Shown: positions 21,704 to 32,480 of the stretch, in pieces
How the letters are laid out: the number at the start of each line of letters is the position of its first letter
Numbering within the stretch: position 1 is the first letter of the stretch
Position numbers and translations under genes: made by a program
Assembly: GCA_021399435.1 (NCBI GenBank)
Contig: JAJTUP010000142.1
Coordinates: 33,980 to 97,979, forward strand
Length of the DNA stretch: 64,000 nucleotides
Direction: 5' to 3'
DNA from: Diaporthe sp. PMI_573
Taxonomy: Eukaryota > Ascomycota > Sordariomycetes > Diaporthales > Diaporthaceae
Notes under the pieces: model-generated
Told to the model about the DNA's origin: nothing
Database searches by the model: none
What the model saw: only the letters and a program-made list of their open reading frames with translations

Positions 21704-22213
21704 CTACAATGCCAATCCAAACGTAGTCGGGAAATGAGTTTCAGCTGCCTCGGTGCCTTCCCTTAAATATTCGCTCCACTGATGCTCAAACACATCCGAC
21801 AGCTGTTCCAGGTTTTCCTTATCTTTGTTGGCTGTATTAGACACGGCTTGAGTAGTACCGCTGAGGTGCAGTGGAGAACCAGGCACAGGGGCAGCGCCGG
21901 CGATACGATTGATGTTTGTACAGAAGGTATACAACCAAGATCGTAGAAGCCGGCTGTCGAATGATGACGACGGTACCTCTAGTCCGACTGCTGTGTGCAT
22001 AGCGACCCACACACTGTGTAGGCGAGAGTCATCAAGCTCGTATGTGTACGTGCTGGGATTTGGTTGTGTATTCTTCCACTTCTCGTCCCAATTGTTGAAA
22101 GGCTTCGGCAGGCAACCACGGACAAAGCGGGAAGCCAGCTCCTCGCACATTTCAATTGTCCTTTCTTGGCCATTCACAGCTCTTCCGAAGAGATGAGCTT
22201 CCTCGCAAACCAG
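21704..22213 (-). CDS. Hypothetical protein, C-terminal part
   Basis: An open minus-strand frame from 22213 to 21704 with protein-like composition: RFVRGCLPKPFNNWDEKW, then SVWVAMHTAVGLEV, then LLRSWLYTFCTNINRIAG. No ATG lies at its right end (a TAA bounds it at 22214-22216), so the start is either the internal ATG before CEELASRF or an upstream exon. Element 2 begins about 150 bp to the right, so its insertion may have separated this piece from its 5' end (inference). No domain recognised. Confidence 0.4.
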   Translation of the reverse strand: MVCEEAHLFGRAVNGQERTIEMCEELASRFVRGCLPKPFNNWDEKWKNTQPNPSTYTYELDDSRLHSVWVAMHTAVGLEVPSSSFDSRLLRSWLYTFCTNINRIAGAAPVPGSPLHLSGTTQAVSNTANKDKENLEQLSDVFEHQWSEYLREGTEAAETHFPTTFGLAL

Positions 22214-22368
22214 TTACCCATGCACTCTAACCTCTGGAGGTTCTCTGGCGATAACCTAAGCCTATCCCAGCTCTGTGTACGGCGTGTGCCCGAGAATTGT
22301 TGTTCTGGTTCAGCGGATGAGGGTGCGATTGAGAGGATATTGATGGCCATACGGTGGAGACAAGGATA

Positions 22369-22411
22369 GAGTCGCGACCGGGCAAGGGTCGGGTGGCACG
22401 GGCCACACAGG
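22369..22411 (+). repeat. Left TIR of element 2
   Basis: Pairs with the reverse complement of 26228-26270; the shared core GGGTGGCACGGGCCACA is exact, other positions differ by small indels. Confidence 0.82.
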
Positions 22412-22515
22412 GAAAATTCTGTCCCTCTGACCGCTGGCTGTCTTCATCTGTGAGGGTTTTTGGTGTAAACCACGACATATCGTGGTATTTTGGCTTGGTG
22501 TTTTAGCTTAATAGA

Positions 22516-24533
22516 ATGCCTCAACCCAGTATGACCAGTGCGATCGCTGCGGCTAAGATCGTGAGCACAGCGGTGGGTAAGTTTAGCCGTAGACCTGTTG
22601 ATGAGGGGGATTCTCACCATTGTGGCTATCACCAGAGCCAGCAACACCAACACCACCTCTGCGATCACGATTGCGATCGAATCCGAAGCCCTCAAGTCGT
22701 GCCAGCAGCCCTATCGAGCCCGTTATGCCATCCAAGAAAAAGCCGTCCCGGAAGGCTAAGCCAGCAGTCCAGCCCTCGCCGAAGAAGCCCTCGCCGAAGA
22801 AGCCCTCGCCGAAGAAGCGGACCACTAAGATCACCGTGACGAAGATCGGGGCTAACGGGAAGAGAAGGGTAAAGATAGTATCCCCATCATCAGCCGCAGC
22901 CGCGGCTAGGGAAGAGGGTCTCGCGAACGAGGCTGAAGTGCGCCCATCCCCAGTTCCAGCAGCAGTTATCGAGGTGGCAGGCTCCCAGTCGCCCCCAGAA
23001 GATCCGTTCTCAGAGGCTGACAAAGAGCCAATATATCCCCCATCATCACCTGTTGCCGATAGGTCTGAGTGGGAGGTCTCTGTGACTTCGTCGATCGAAT
23101 TCGTCTTCGAGGGCTGGCCAGCTAGCAGTTCGAGGCCACGTCCACAGCCAGAAATTGATACCCTCGAGCTTAGGGGATCGCGAGATGACGATCTCACAAT
23201 ACACGCTTTCTGGAAGCGCCATTGCAAAGAGGTCGAAGGTCGAGTTAGCCGTTTGTTGATAGGCTTTGCCGCTACGCCTAGCTTCATCTCAGCCCGTGCA
23301 ACGGGCTCACGAGGACCACTATCAACTCGTCAGCAGCTATATGCTAAAGAGTTATCACCAACAGAGACTATGCAGTTCGGCCATCTACCAGCTGATAAGC
23401 TGATCAAAATATGGCAGAAGGCGAAGCCACCGTATGGGCTAGGCATTACCTTCACGTTCCGCTTAGTTCACGACCCCCTCCCTCAGAAAGCCAGACCCTC
23501 GAAGCAGAAGAAAGATAAAGCTAAGACGAGGACCCAGCAGATGGTTCAGACAGGCGAGGACCGCACGAGGAGAACCAACGATATATATAACAACCTCATC
23601 GAGATGTGGGTCTGCAAAGAAGGTCGCGATTGCCGTAATGCTGACGGCTCGAGATACCACTGGTGTTGGCCTCGCAGAAAGGACGGCGTACATTTAAAAC
23701 TCGAGGCTGACGATCTTTCGAGATGGGCTGAATCCGTCCAGAAGGGCTTCAGTACAGAGCGACAGCCGCCCAGCGAGATTGTTGATGCTCTTGAAGAGAG
23801 GAAACAGCGATATCTTCATCGCCAGCACGCTGCGAAAGAGCCAGCCGTTCCAGTTACACCTGTTCACACAATACCCACGATACCGACTCCGCCATCTGCG
23901 TCTATTAGCCAGCTTCACCCACAGCCGTATGGGGGAGGGAGCTCAAACTTCACAGTTAATATGGCTTCTCCCGCTACTGCTGCTACTACAGATGAGGTGG
24001 TTGCAAGGGTTCTCAAGGGCTTGATGCCTGCGATCTTGGGGCGTCTCGGCAGCGGCTTTGCTTATGGTGTAGGTGATATTAATGAATCGCCATCACGGGC
24101 TGCCGCTACTAGAAACGCGCCGTCAGAAACACCAAAGAGGCCTCGAGATATAGTGTACAGCTCGTCACCAGCTGTACCAGAGGGTGTGCCTAGCAGCCGG
24201 CTGCTAGCCCAGTTGGTACACTCTTTCGAGCTGCGAGAATATGATACTGAGCGGGAGAGCGATCTCGTTGCTGCTTGCGAGGCTATACTGGAGTCGAAGA
24301 TGTCAGTTAGGTCTTTGTATCGTATGAAGCCAGCTTGGTACGAGAGGAAGGGCATTCCTGAATGGGTTCACGAGCCGTTGAAGGCATATATCAAACCTTT
24401 CTGTGCCCGATACGAAGAACGCACGCGCGGTACCAAGAGGCTGTTTGATGAGGTTGATGAGGCTGGCGGGAGTAGCCAGCAAGCAGCGCGCGCAGTTAAG
24501 CCAGTTGGTGATAGCGGCTATCAAGAGGCTTGA
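22516..24533 (+). CDS. Unknown accessory protein of transposon element 2
   Basis: Exon 22516-22576 (MPQPSMTSAIAAAKIV...), a 59-nt intron (GTAAGT at 22577, acceptor CAG ending 22635), then exon 22636-24533: 652 residues. A Pro/Lys-rich stretch with SPKKP repeats near residues 68-82 resembles DNA-binding basic tails. The central part contains LPADKLIKIWQKAKPPYGLG and a Cys/Trp-rich WVCKEGRDC...YHWCWPRRKDG motif near residue 345. The C-terminal part is helical (LVHSFELREYDTERE). No family recognised. After the TGA at 24531 the same frame stays open to 24923 with an acidic Ser-rich tail. A phase-0 intron 24495-24542 (GTTAAG...TACAG) would remove the stop; otherwise it is a premature stop. Confidence 0.75.
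22577..22635 (+). other. Intron in element 2 accessory gene
   Basis: 59 nt, GTAAGT donor and ACCAG acceptor. It joins a short ATG-initiated exon to the long frame in the correct phase (G + AG = Glu). Confidence 0.65.
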
Positions 24534-25076
24534 GATGTACAGCTTCGCGATCTTCCGTTTCGACCCTCGTCTCCTTTAGCTGCTGCAGGGCCATCATCAC
24601 CGATATCCTCGCCCTCGCCGTCACCGCGGCCATCCTCTGTATTATTGTGGGAGCCAGAGCCTTCCTCGCAATGCGAGCCACTCCGCCTCTCGCAGCTTCA
24701 TGGGGACACGCTATCAGATCCGCAGCAGCTGTCTTCATCGTCGGCCTCGAGCGAGAGGGAAAGCAGTGGCGATATATCAGAGGCGATTGACCTGTTAGAT
24801 AGGTCGTCAACAGCGTCAGCAGATTCGAGAACTGATGATCTAAAGCTTAGCTCAGAGGATTTTGAGGAGGAAGAGCAGCAGGGAGAAGGTAGCGATAGCT
24901 GTATTTCGTGCCAAATTAATTAGCAGTCAGTATTTAAGCTCAAGACCGTTTGTTCTGTAACAAGATACGATTTCACGATATTATTCTAGCTGTAGCCTCT
25001 ATATAAACAGAGTTATCAACCCAAACAGCTGATCTTATGAACTACCTTCCTTCTGTTAGCACCTTATACAGTTCCT

Positions 25077-26129
25077 TCAACCGCAGCTTCCTTCGAAATT
25101 AACCCTCGCAGCACAGAAATGCCCCCTGATTGCCTTCCTTCTAGCACTGACAGCCCACGCTGTGCCCTCTAGGAACGCCATAAACTCCTCACAAGAATTC
25201 GAGTCGCCATACTTCTCGCGGTACGTTTTCTTCAGCAAAGCTTTGAAGTCCTTGAAGAAGGCTTCTATAGGGTTCAGATCAGGAGAATATGGCGGCAGAT
25301 ATATCAATAGAACGCCCGCTGCATCACAAAGATCCTTCAGCTGTTGGCAATGGTGCCACGAGGCGTTGTCTAGTATGAGGACTGATCGTGGGCCAGGGAA
25401 ACGAGTACATTTGGGCAGCACGCGATCACGAATCCACACCACGAACCCATCAAGACTAGATTGCCCTGGGTATACGAAGGCATCAAGCAGTCCGTCGATC
25501 GCGAGGGCAGGGAGGAGGTGATACCTCTGCCCTCGTTCTAGCCGAGATCTCATCTCTGGTGTTGAGCCCAACGGTGCCCAGCCATATCTTCGAGCGCCAT
25601 CTCTTTTATCACAACCACTCTCGTCAAGGTACACCAGCTGGTCTGGTCTATATTGTTGGAGGTCTTCAATCCAGCTCTCGCGGAGGTCTTCATTGCGCTG
25701 GGCGGCAATCAGGCGCATCTTCTTGTTAGACCACCCGATGGCCTTGAGGTGGCGCGAAACGGTAGATCTCGAGATCTCGAGATCGTGTTCCCAGTATAGG
25801 AAATCGCAGATTTCTTGAAGGTCAGAGTCGGGCTTGTGGGTTAGGAACTCCTTGGTCCTCTGTTGCACAGCTGTTAGCTAACGTACGTATAAGCAGGGCA
25901 ACGAGAAATAACGAACCTCCTCGTGATACGGCTTCATCAGCTGTCTGCCAGCATACGATTGCTTCACCTCTAGGCTTCCTGTGATGGCCCATTTCTTCCG
26001 GTTGCGCTGGGCGCTGCGGCGAGAGCATCCGCTATATTCAGCGATAGCCTCGTTATCAACGCCGCCCTGCAGCAGCAGTTCCATCTTAGCCCGCTGCCAG
26101 TGAGAGAGATGTACACCATGAAGAGGCAT
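25077..26129 (-). CDS. Tc1/mariner-type DD34E transposase of element 2
   Basis: Exons 26129-25917 and 25859-25077 with a 57-nt intron (25860-25916; GTTCGT...CAACAG; a 39-nt alternative is also in phase), 331 residues. The N-terminal helix-turn-helix (NEAIAEYSGCSRRSAQRNRK) is followed by a second HTH (ISRSTVSRHLKAIGWS). The catalytic triad sits in VYLDESGCD, VLILDNASWHH and YSPDLNPIE; 34 residues separate the second Asp from the Glu, so DD34E. This is the DDE_3/IS630-Tc1-mariner superfamily. No stop or frameshift within the exons, so the enzyme may be functional. Confidence 0.88.
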
Positions 26130-26227
26130 AACGGGCACAACACCAGAATAACAAAGTTCACGATGATTTTGATGATCAAGAGGCTGACCGAGGGGGATCT
26201 GGTCAACACGGAATCATGCTTTTTTTT

Positions 26228-26270
26228 TGCCTGTGGCCCGTGCCACCCGGATCCCTGCCGGTCGCGACTC
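26228..26270 (-). repeat. Right TIR of element 2
   Basis: Reverse complement begins GAGTCGCGACCGG, matching 22369 onward. Confidence 0.82.
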
Positions 26271-27526
26271 ACGGATTGCAACGGACAGTGACCAGCCACC
26301 GACAACCCCTAGGAGGGCACTGTGTCTGTGCTCCCGACGCGCCATCCGGATTTCTTACGTTAAGCCCTTTTCCTCTCCCGACTTTCCCTCACCTCCCCCC
26401 CCCGGGCCCAATCCCGTTGCGTCCAGCCGAGCTCCCTAGCGGCGTGTCAAAAGTCAGGGTTCGGCGGCTGCGCAGGCGTTTGGTGTGTCTAGTCCTGCAT
26501 CTACTGTATGTACAGCACGGCTCAACCAACGTTGGATGAGACCCTGGGCTCAGAAATCACATCAGCCTCACAGTCCACAGTGCTCTTGGCGCGTTTTGAC
26601 CACCTGTCAGAAAGCAAAGCAAAGCAAATTACATAGTCGGCCTTTCCTCTCGTACAGGTCACACCGAAACCAGTGCTACGTACGTAGCTTGAGCGGCCGC
26701 GGGTGCCGATCGACACGGAAGTTGAAGTAACGATAGGAGGTATGTCCAGCGTCTATTCTTCGTCCGGCATAGCACTTTTTCGTGGTGTCGCCGAAACCTG
26801 CCGCACTCGAGCATCGCTCCTGTGCGTTGCCCGTTCGACATTGCGGTACTACGTACAATACCATACGGTACAGCGCAGGTACTAACTACCCGTGCCCTTG
26901 ACGGCACCCTTTCTATTCTTCTCTTCTCCACGCTACAGAACAACCCCCGCGCGTAACCTCTATTCTCATCTCACACGAGACGAATTTCCTTCTCGTGAGC
27001 CTTGATCCCGGATCTCGGCACCTTACGATCTCTGGACGAGCAGGGGGGCTCGGCTTGTGGGTTGAGAGACGACCCTCGGCGCTTAAAATTCTAGTGAGCG
27101 AGGAAGTGAGCTGCGGGCAGAACAGCGCATCTTCGAGACTTGCCGGCACAATTTTCTCAACAATCACGTAACGCGCCCGCCTCAGTGAGGACGAGGGCTA
27201 TCGACGCGGCTTCCCAGGTCTATCCTTTAATGTGGTCCATCTAGCACACAACTGTCGTTTGGGAAGGGGCTCTATCGACCGCTTCGTGGTACCACCCTTT
27301 CGCACCGCGGCCGAAGCACATTCAGCACCATCTTTTCTAGCTGCCGCAGGTGACATCTAGATCAGTCCAGGGACACAATAGCGAAAATCTTGCAAGGTCC
27401 AGCATATGTGCTCTTGCAGAGCGCCGGTTCACGAGGTCTTCGGCACTGCCACCCTGGGGCCCACCACGAACTGCGCCGTGGGCATTGAGCATCGAGCTGC
27501 ATGCGCACAGCTAATCATAATATTGA
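26271..27526 (+). promoter_or_regulatory. Upstream region of the Zn2Cys6/acetyltransferase gene
   Basis: 1.25 kb with no supported ORF: GC-rich and pyrimidine-rich, with a C10 run at 26396-26405. It probably contains promoter and 5' leader of the 27527 gene. No specific site can be assigned. Confidence 0.35.
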
Positions 27527-29823
27527 ATGACAATGACATCTTTCACCGCTATGAACGGGGCTGACTCACCCAAGGCTGCCAATGCCAATGGGAACTCCAC
27601 GGGTGCGAAGCGTGCAGGCTCCTCGGAGAGAACTAGAGGCCCAGCGCAGGACTCAGACCAGGCGCCGAAACAGCAGCCTTCAAGTGACGCCAACATCAGC
27701 CATAGGGAGCGGGACGATTGGACCCCAGGCAGCCCAGGCCACGACAGAGAGCCGTCGCCAGCGAAGTATGCGGACATGGAGAGGCCGCATAAGCGCAAGA
27801 GGTCAAGCTCTACCAAATCGCCCCGGACACTTGCGCAGACCGAGAGGCAACAAGAGGACGTCCGCCTGAAGCGAGCACAGGAATCCGAACCAAGGGAGCG
27901 GGATCCGTATGAACGTGATGCGCGAGGACGGCGGTATCGGTCGTACGGCGATGATGGGCGGGACCGTGGACGTGAGGCGGAGCGTGAGCGGGATCGAGAC
28001 TCGTGGTACTTCCCCCATGAGAGACGACACGAACAGGGTCCGTTCAGTTGTCCGCCCTCGCCCGATTCTGCGAACACCGAAGAGCAAATCGGAGATGCCC
28101 CGCGAAGAGTTAGAGGACTATCCTCAAACCAGCCCGGATGGCGATGACATATCAAAGTCATACCCTGGACAATATACTCCAGAGCAGAGGAGGAATGGCG
28201 TTGTCCATTCAGACCCGAAGAAAAGGAAAAGGAACTTTAACAACCGGACGAAGACGGGCTGCCTGACATGTCGGAAGAGGAAGAAGAAGTGCGATGAGGC
28301 CAGGCCAGAGTGTAAGTGTGATTGACTTATATTTGTCGAGCCGCTAAGAGAACGAACACTGCGTCTCGTATAGGTAGTAACTGTCTGAGGGGAGGCTTTG
28401 TCTGCGCTGGATACCCCCTACAACGAGAGACGTGCTCCAAGCCCGAGAACAAGGTGCAGACCATTCACATCGAGTCTAAAGACCCGAACTATGTGCCGCC
28501 AGGGGCGTACGGAATGCCACAGCCGGCCATGTTCCCGCGCCAGCAGAGGAATCGCGAGTCCTTACCGTCCTATCGAGGCCAGCCGCTACTGATCGAACCA
28601 CCCCAGGGACGGCTCGTGTTCACCGACGACGATAGGCTCACAGCCTCGACCCTGCCGACCGACTCCGTGATGAATCCCAACGAGAAGCTGTCGGCGTTTT
28701 CCTCGGCGTACCCCAACAACCCGGCCGATGCCTTCATGACGCTCGTCAGCCTCTCACAGGTGCCGTTCCCAGAGCGGGCGCCCAAGGAGTACCAGCGCTT
28801 GCCGCCGCTGCACGAGCTCACCCGGACCGAGCCTGGCCTGACGGAACAGAGGACGACGCTGCCGCACATCAACACCTTGCACGCAACGCGCACCAACAAC
28901 CCGATAGCAACATCTCAGTCCGGCACGAACCCACAGGTAACGGCGCACCTGGCGCTGTCGCACACGTTACGGTTCCGCTCACCGATAGTACCGCCAGCCA
29001 CTGCGGCAGATGGCGCAGCAGGCCGGGCGGCGAGCAGTGGCGGGCCCGGCAGCAGCATCAGCAGCAATAGTGTGCGGCTGGAGAAGAACGAGATGATTGC
29101 GGGGCGGCCATTCTACCCGTTCGAGAGGGAGCTCGTATTGGAGCGGGAGCGGTGCAGCGCGGCGTGCTGGCGCTTCAACAACAGCACGCACCCCAAAAAC
29201 GGGGTGTTCCCCGCCGAGCGGGCGCGGCTGTTCCGCGGGATCCTGGTGCCGCGAGACCCGATCCAGCTGACACCTGCGCAGTCGAGCCCCGTGACGCACA
29301 CGGGGCGGGTGGGCGAGAACGTGGCGGTGGAGGCGCCGTTTACGTGCGACTACGGCTACAACATCTCGATCGGCAAGAACACGGTGGTGGGGCGCAACTG
29401 CACGGTGCTGGACGCGTGCGAGCTCACCATCGGGAATAATGTTGTCATCGGGCCCAATGTCAACTTCTACACGACGACCACGACGACGGACCCGCAGCGG
29501 CGCAACGGGGCTCGCGGCCCTTGCACCGGCAAGAGCATTACCATCGAGGACGACGTCTTTATCGGCGGGTCGGTGACTATCCTCGGGGGCGTGAGGATCG
29601 GCAGGGGCACGACGGTTGGCGCGTGGAGTCTTGTGACCCAGGTATGGTTTTATATCTTTCTTTCTATTCTCCTTTCTATCCCTCTCACTTTCTCAGGTTT
29701 ATGCTTTTGATGATGATGATAATGGTAACTGACTGAGCTTGGTTACAGTCCCTACCCTCGCACGTCATCGTCGCCGGCCACCCCGCCAAGGTCATGAGGG
29801 GAATCGCTTCAATGTACCCATGA
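27527..29823 (+). CDS. Zn2Cys6 regulator fused to hexapeptide acetyltransferase
   Basis: Exons 27527-28311, 28374-29641 and 29749-29823, about 708 residues. The N-terminal 240 residues are disordered and Arg/Asp/Glu-rich. The Zn2Cys6 cluster reads TGCLTCRKRKKKCDEARPEC, with the last two Cys in CSNCLRGGFVCAGY after intron 1. Near residues 500-560 a maltose-acetyltransferase (Mac) domain follows (IAGRPFYPFERELVLERERC), then a left-handed beta-helix with hexapeptide repeats (SIGKNTVVGRNCTVLDACEL, then IGNNVVIGPNVNFY) and a VIVAGHPAKVMR end, as in LacA/NodL enzymes. This fusion is a known fungal architecture. Frames before and after 28098-28103 differ by one base at a CCCC run, so either an assembly indel or a real frameshift is present. 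Confidence 0.85.
28312..28373 (+). other. Intron 1 of Zn2Cys6/acetyltransferase gene
   Basis: 62 nt, GTAAGT donor and TATAG acceptor. Splicing rebuilds the second half of the Zn2Cys6 cluster exactly (RPEC + SNCLRGGFVC). Confidence 0.88.
29642..29748 (+). other. Intron 2 of Zn2Cys6/acetyltransferase gene
   Basis: 107 nt, GTATGG donor and TTACAG acceptor. Splicing gives WSLVTQ-SLPSHVIVAGHPAK, the conserved end of hexapeptide acetyltransferases. Confidence 0.85.
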
Positions 29824-29985
29824 GAAGAGTGAGTAGGAAAGGGAGTGGTGTCCATCGCCTCGGCCGCGCTGCGCTAAGCTGCGCGACGACGTGGGAATAG
29901 TTTGCTCCCTGTCGAGCACGTAACAAGGCGAAAATGTGGGACTATATTTGGTCTATCTCACAGTGCAAAATATGGTCCTGCATAA

Positions 29986-30232
29986 TGGGGGGGGGGGGAG
30001 GAATCGCCATAAAGTACTCGAATCTCGGCGCGGCAAATATTACGGGACAGGAAATCGTAAGCTGGAGCTGACCAATGGCAGCCCTAGAAACCACCCCAAC
30101 CCAGACCAACCCAGACCACCCAATCCGACCGGCAGCTCTGGTCTGTCGGTCTGATGAGATTTGCCGGTCGGTCGGTCTGCGGTTTGAAGATGGTCTGTCA
30201 GACGGTCTGTCAGACGGTCGGTCTGTTAGCCA
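29986..30232. repeat. Poly-G run and GGTCTG/CAGACC repeat cluster before Fot element
   Basis: Twelve G residues end at 29998. From 30090 to 30230 CAGACC, CCAACC and later GGTCTG, GGTCGGTC and GGTCTGTCAGAC units recur in both orientations directly upstream of the Fot transposase ATG. They probably form the left subterminal region of that element. Confidence 0.5.
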
Positions 30233-30289
30233 CACTGCGCATCACTCTACCTACCTAACTATTTAACACGCTAGAAAACAACATCCACA

Positions 30290-31864
30290 ATGCCAATCTA
30301 CTCAAAGGAGGAGAAAATCATTTTAGCACTTCAGGCAATTAAAAATTCTAAGACAACTCATAAAAAACCCTTAAGCGCACGTCAAGCTGCGCGGATCTTT
30401 ACTATCCCCTACTCTACTCTTAAGCACAGGATGAATAAACGACCACATCGCGAAGAATCACGCGTCAATCACCATAAACTTGACCTAATTGAAGAGCAAA
30501 CACTTGTTCAATATATCATTGAGCAAGATACCCGAGGATTTCCAATGCGGCTTTCTGGTGTGGAAGATATGGCCAACCTCCTGTTGGCATCGCGTGATAG
30601 CAAGCCTGTTGGCAAGCACTGGGCACGACGCTTTGTGGGTGCACAACCAAGCCTGAAAACCAGGTTTAATCGGCCTTATGACTATCAGAGGGCCCTCTGT
30701 GAAGATCCAGAGGTTATTGGGAACTGGTTCCGGCTGCTCCATAACATGATGGCCAAGTACGGGATCACAGACGACGACCTATACAACTTTGACGAAACTG
30801 GCTTCATGATGGGCGTGATAACTGCGTCAATGGTTGTTACACGTTCTGATCGGCATGGAAAGGCCAAATCTATACAGCCTGGAAACCGGGAATGGGCAAC
30901 AGTTATTGAATGCATCAATGCGAAGGGCTGGTGTATCCCGCCGTTTGTTATTGTGCAAGGCGCCTACCACCTTGCCAACTGGACAACAGAGTCAGGCTTC
31001 CCACCAAGCTGGGTAATCAAGCCTACTCCAAATGGGTGGACAGATAACGAGACTGGCCTTGACTGGATTCAGCACTTCGACAAGTATACGAAGCAACGGA
31101 CAAAGGGTGTGTACCGGATGCTTATCCTTGATGGCCACGAGAGCCATGTATCAGCGGAGTTTGAGCAGTATTGCAAAGAGCACAACATTATCCCTATCAG
31201 CATGCCACCGCATTCCTCTCATCTGCTCCAGCCACTAGATGTTGGATTATTCTCGCCATTAAAGCGTGCATATGGTGATGAGATCAATCTCTTTATCCGG
31301 GCCTCCATCAACCACATCACCAAGTCTGAGTTCTTTATTGCGTTTAAGGCAGCCCACGATAAGATCTTTACGGAAGAAAACATGAGATCTGGGTTCAGAG
31401 GAGCTGGGATTTCTCCATGGGACCCAGATTCTGTTATTTCCAAGCTGGACATCCGCCTACAAACTCCAGTACAATCACTCCCTGTGTCACCATCAAAATG
31501 GGAATCACAAACACCCTCTAATGCCCACCAGACTATCCAGCAATCGAGTTTTATTAAGGGCAGGATCTCTACCCATCAGGGAAGCTCTCCTACACCAATT
31601 CTCGAGGCAGTTGAGAAGTTTACCAAGGGTGCACAAGCAATGGCACATCAGATCACTCTTTTGAGTGATCGGGTACGTACTCTTGAGAAGGCTAATATAG
31701 GGCTCGCTAAGCGCCGGAGGGCCAAAAGGACACGAGTGCAGCTGGGAGGAGCACTTAGTATTGAGGATTCCCAGGTGATAATTGAAGAGAAACAAAAGGG
31801 GAAGCGGCCAGCTGGTGAAATAGCTGGTGGTGCCGAGGATGATGATGATGATGATATTGTTTAA
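30290..31864 (+). pseudogene. Fot1/pogo-type transposase, C-terminus displaced by insertion
   Basis: 524 codons, intact through the catalytic part: HTH_psq near residues 5-50, CENP-B HTH near 60-125, and DDE_1 with NFDETGF (D168), LILDGHESH (D281) and LLQPLDVGLF (D317), i.e. a DD35D triad typical of Fot1/pogo. At the C-terminal AGGAEDDDDDD tract the gene runs into a LINE-derived inverted repeat and stops after DIV. The missing C-terminal CCHC zinc knuckle is found 2.1 kb downstream at 33966-34069, showing this is an insertion. The catalytic domain is intact, so the truncated protein could still be made. A degraded relative lies at 48718. Confidence 0.88.
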
Positions 31865-32264
31865 CGCCGGGGTCACGCCGCTGCGCGGCGTGAGCAGACC
31901 TTGGTCTCAGAGGGTACAAGGCGTACCAAGCCAGGCAAAGAGCTTTGGATCTATATACAGTCCCTTCTTTTTATAGCCATCAGACCAACCCGTTTGGTAA
32001 CTTACGTCCAGTGACGCTGGGCCCAAGCCGTTCCAAATCACCCGCCCGCCGCCAGTTGCAGGGTACGTAATACAAAAACTCCAATACCCATAGGGTAGGG
32101 ATCAAGAGCAGAGCTCAGCAGTCATAGCTGTAGCCTGTGGCGAGTGGTCGCCAGGCGAGTCGAGTGCCGTGGCACGTAGTGAGTGAATATAGTTAGTCGC
32201 AAAAACAAGAAGCCAAGAAATCAAAAACCAAGCAAACCAAGTCCTCTCGCCACCCGCAACAAAT
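31832..32264 (+). repeat. 433-bp inverted repeat, left arm (LINE tail, antisense)
   Basis: Reverse complement of 33533-33965, no mismatch seen on line-by-line comparison, both arms exactly 433 bp. Starts GCCGAGG then six GAT repeats, contains the palindrome TCACGCCGCTGCGCGGCGTGA and ends ...CCGCAACAAAT. Read on the minus strand it is the 3' end of the LINE whose coding end is at 33519. Confidence 0.93.
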
Positions 32265-32265
32265 C

Positions 32266-32480
32266 AGGTGGTGCCGAGGATGATGATGATGATGATGATG
32301 ATGATATTGTTTTACGCCGGGGGCCGCACCGCAAGCGGTACGACCAGACCTTGATCTCAGAGGGTACAGGGCGTGTCTAGCTAGGTAAGGGGTATCCCCT
32401 TTATAACAATCAAGTCAACCCATTAGACAAATCTCATCCAGTGATGCTAAGCCAAAGCCGTTCTCGCTATTTTCCTACCG
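32266..32480 (-). repeat. Diverged third copy of the LINE 3' tail
   Basis: Directly after the left arm, GGTGGTGCCGAGG recurs with eight GAT repeats and a diverged version of the 31840-32060 sequence. At the position of the palindrome the left arm has TCACGCCGCTGCGCGGCGTGA, while this copy has a different one (GCACCGCAAGCGGTACG), although the flanks are conserved. It fades near 32480. Confidence 0.75.

Larger units (their letters stand above)
22369..26270. mobile_element. Two-gene Tc1/mariner-type transposon (element 2), about 3.9 kb
   Basis: Ends are inverted repeats of about 40 bp beginning GAGTCGCGACCGG and sharing GGGTGGCACGGGCCACA, with a few indels. Inside are two convergent genes: an unknown partner protein (22516-24533 or to 24923, +) and a DD34E transposase (26129-25077, -). 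The left flank is TA, as expected for Tc1/mariner, but the right flank reads AC, so the target duplication is not clean. The layout mirrors element 1, although transposase and partner are unrelated. Confidence 0.85.

Noticed and set aside
22583..23287. Long minus-strand ORF (234 aa) opposite the element 2 partner gene
   Set aside because: Shadow of the coding strand; low-complexity GEGFFGEGFFGEG arises from the antisense of the SPKKP repeats.
22361..26280. Target-site duplication for element 2
   Set aside because: Left flank TA, right flank AC; no matching duplication can be claimed.
27511..28161. Minus-strand ORF (216 aa) opposite the Zn2Cys6 gene start
   Set aside because: Arg/Ser-rich antisense of the charged disordered region; no start context or domain.
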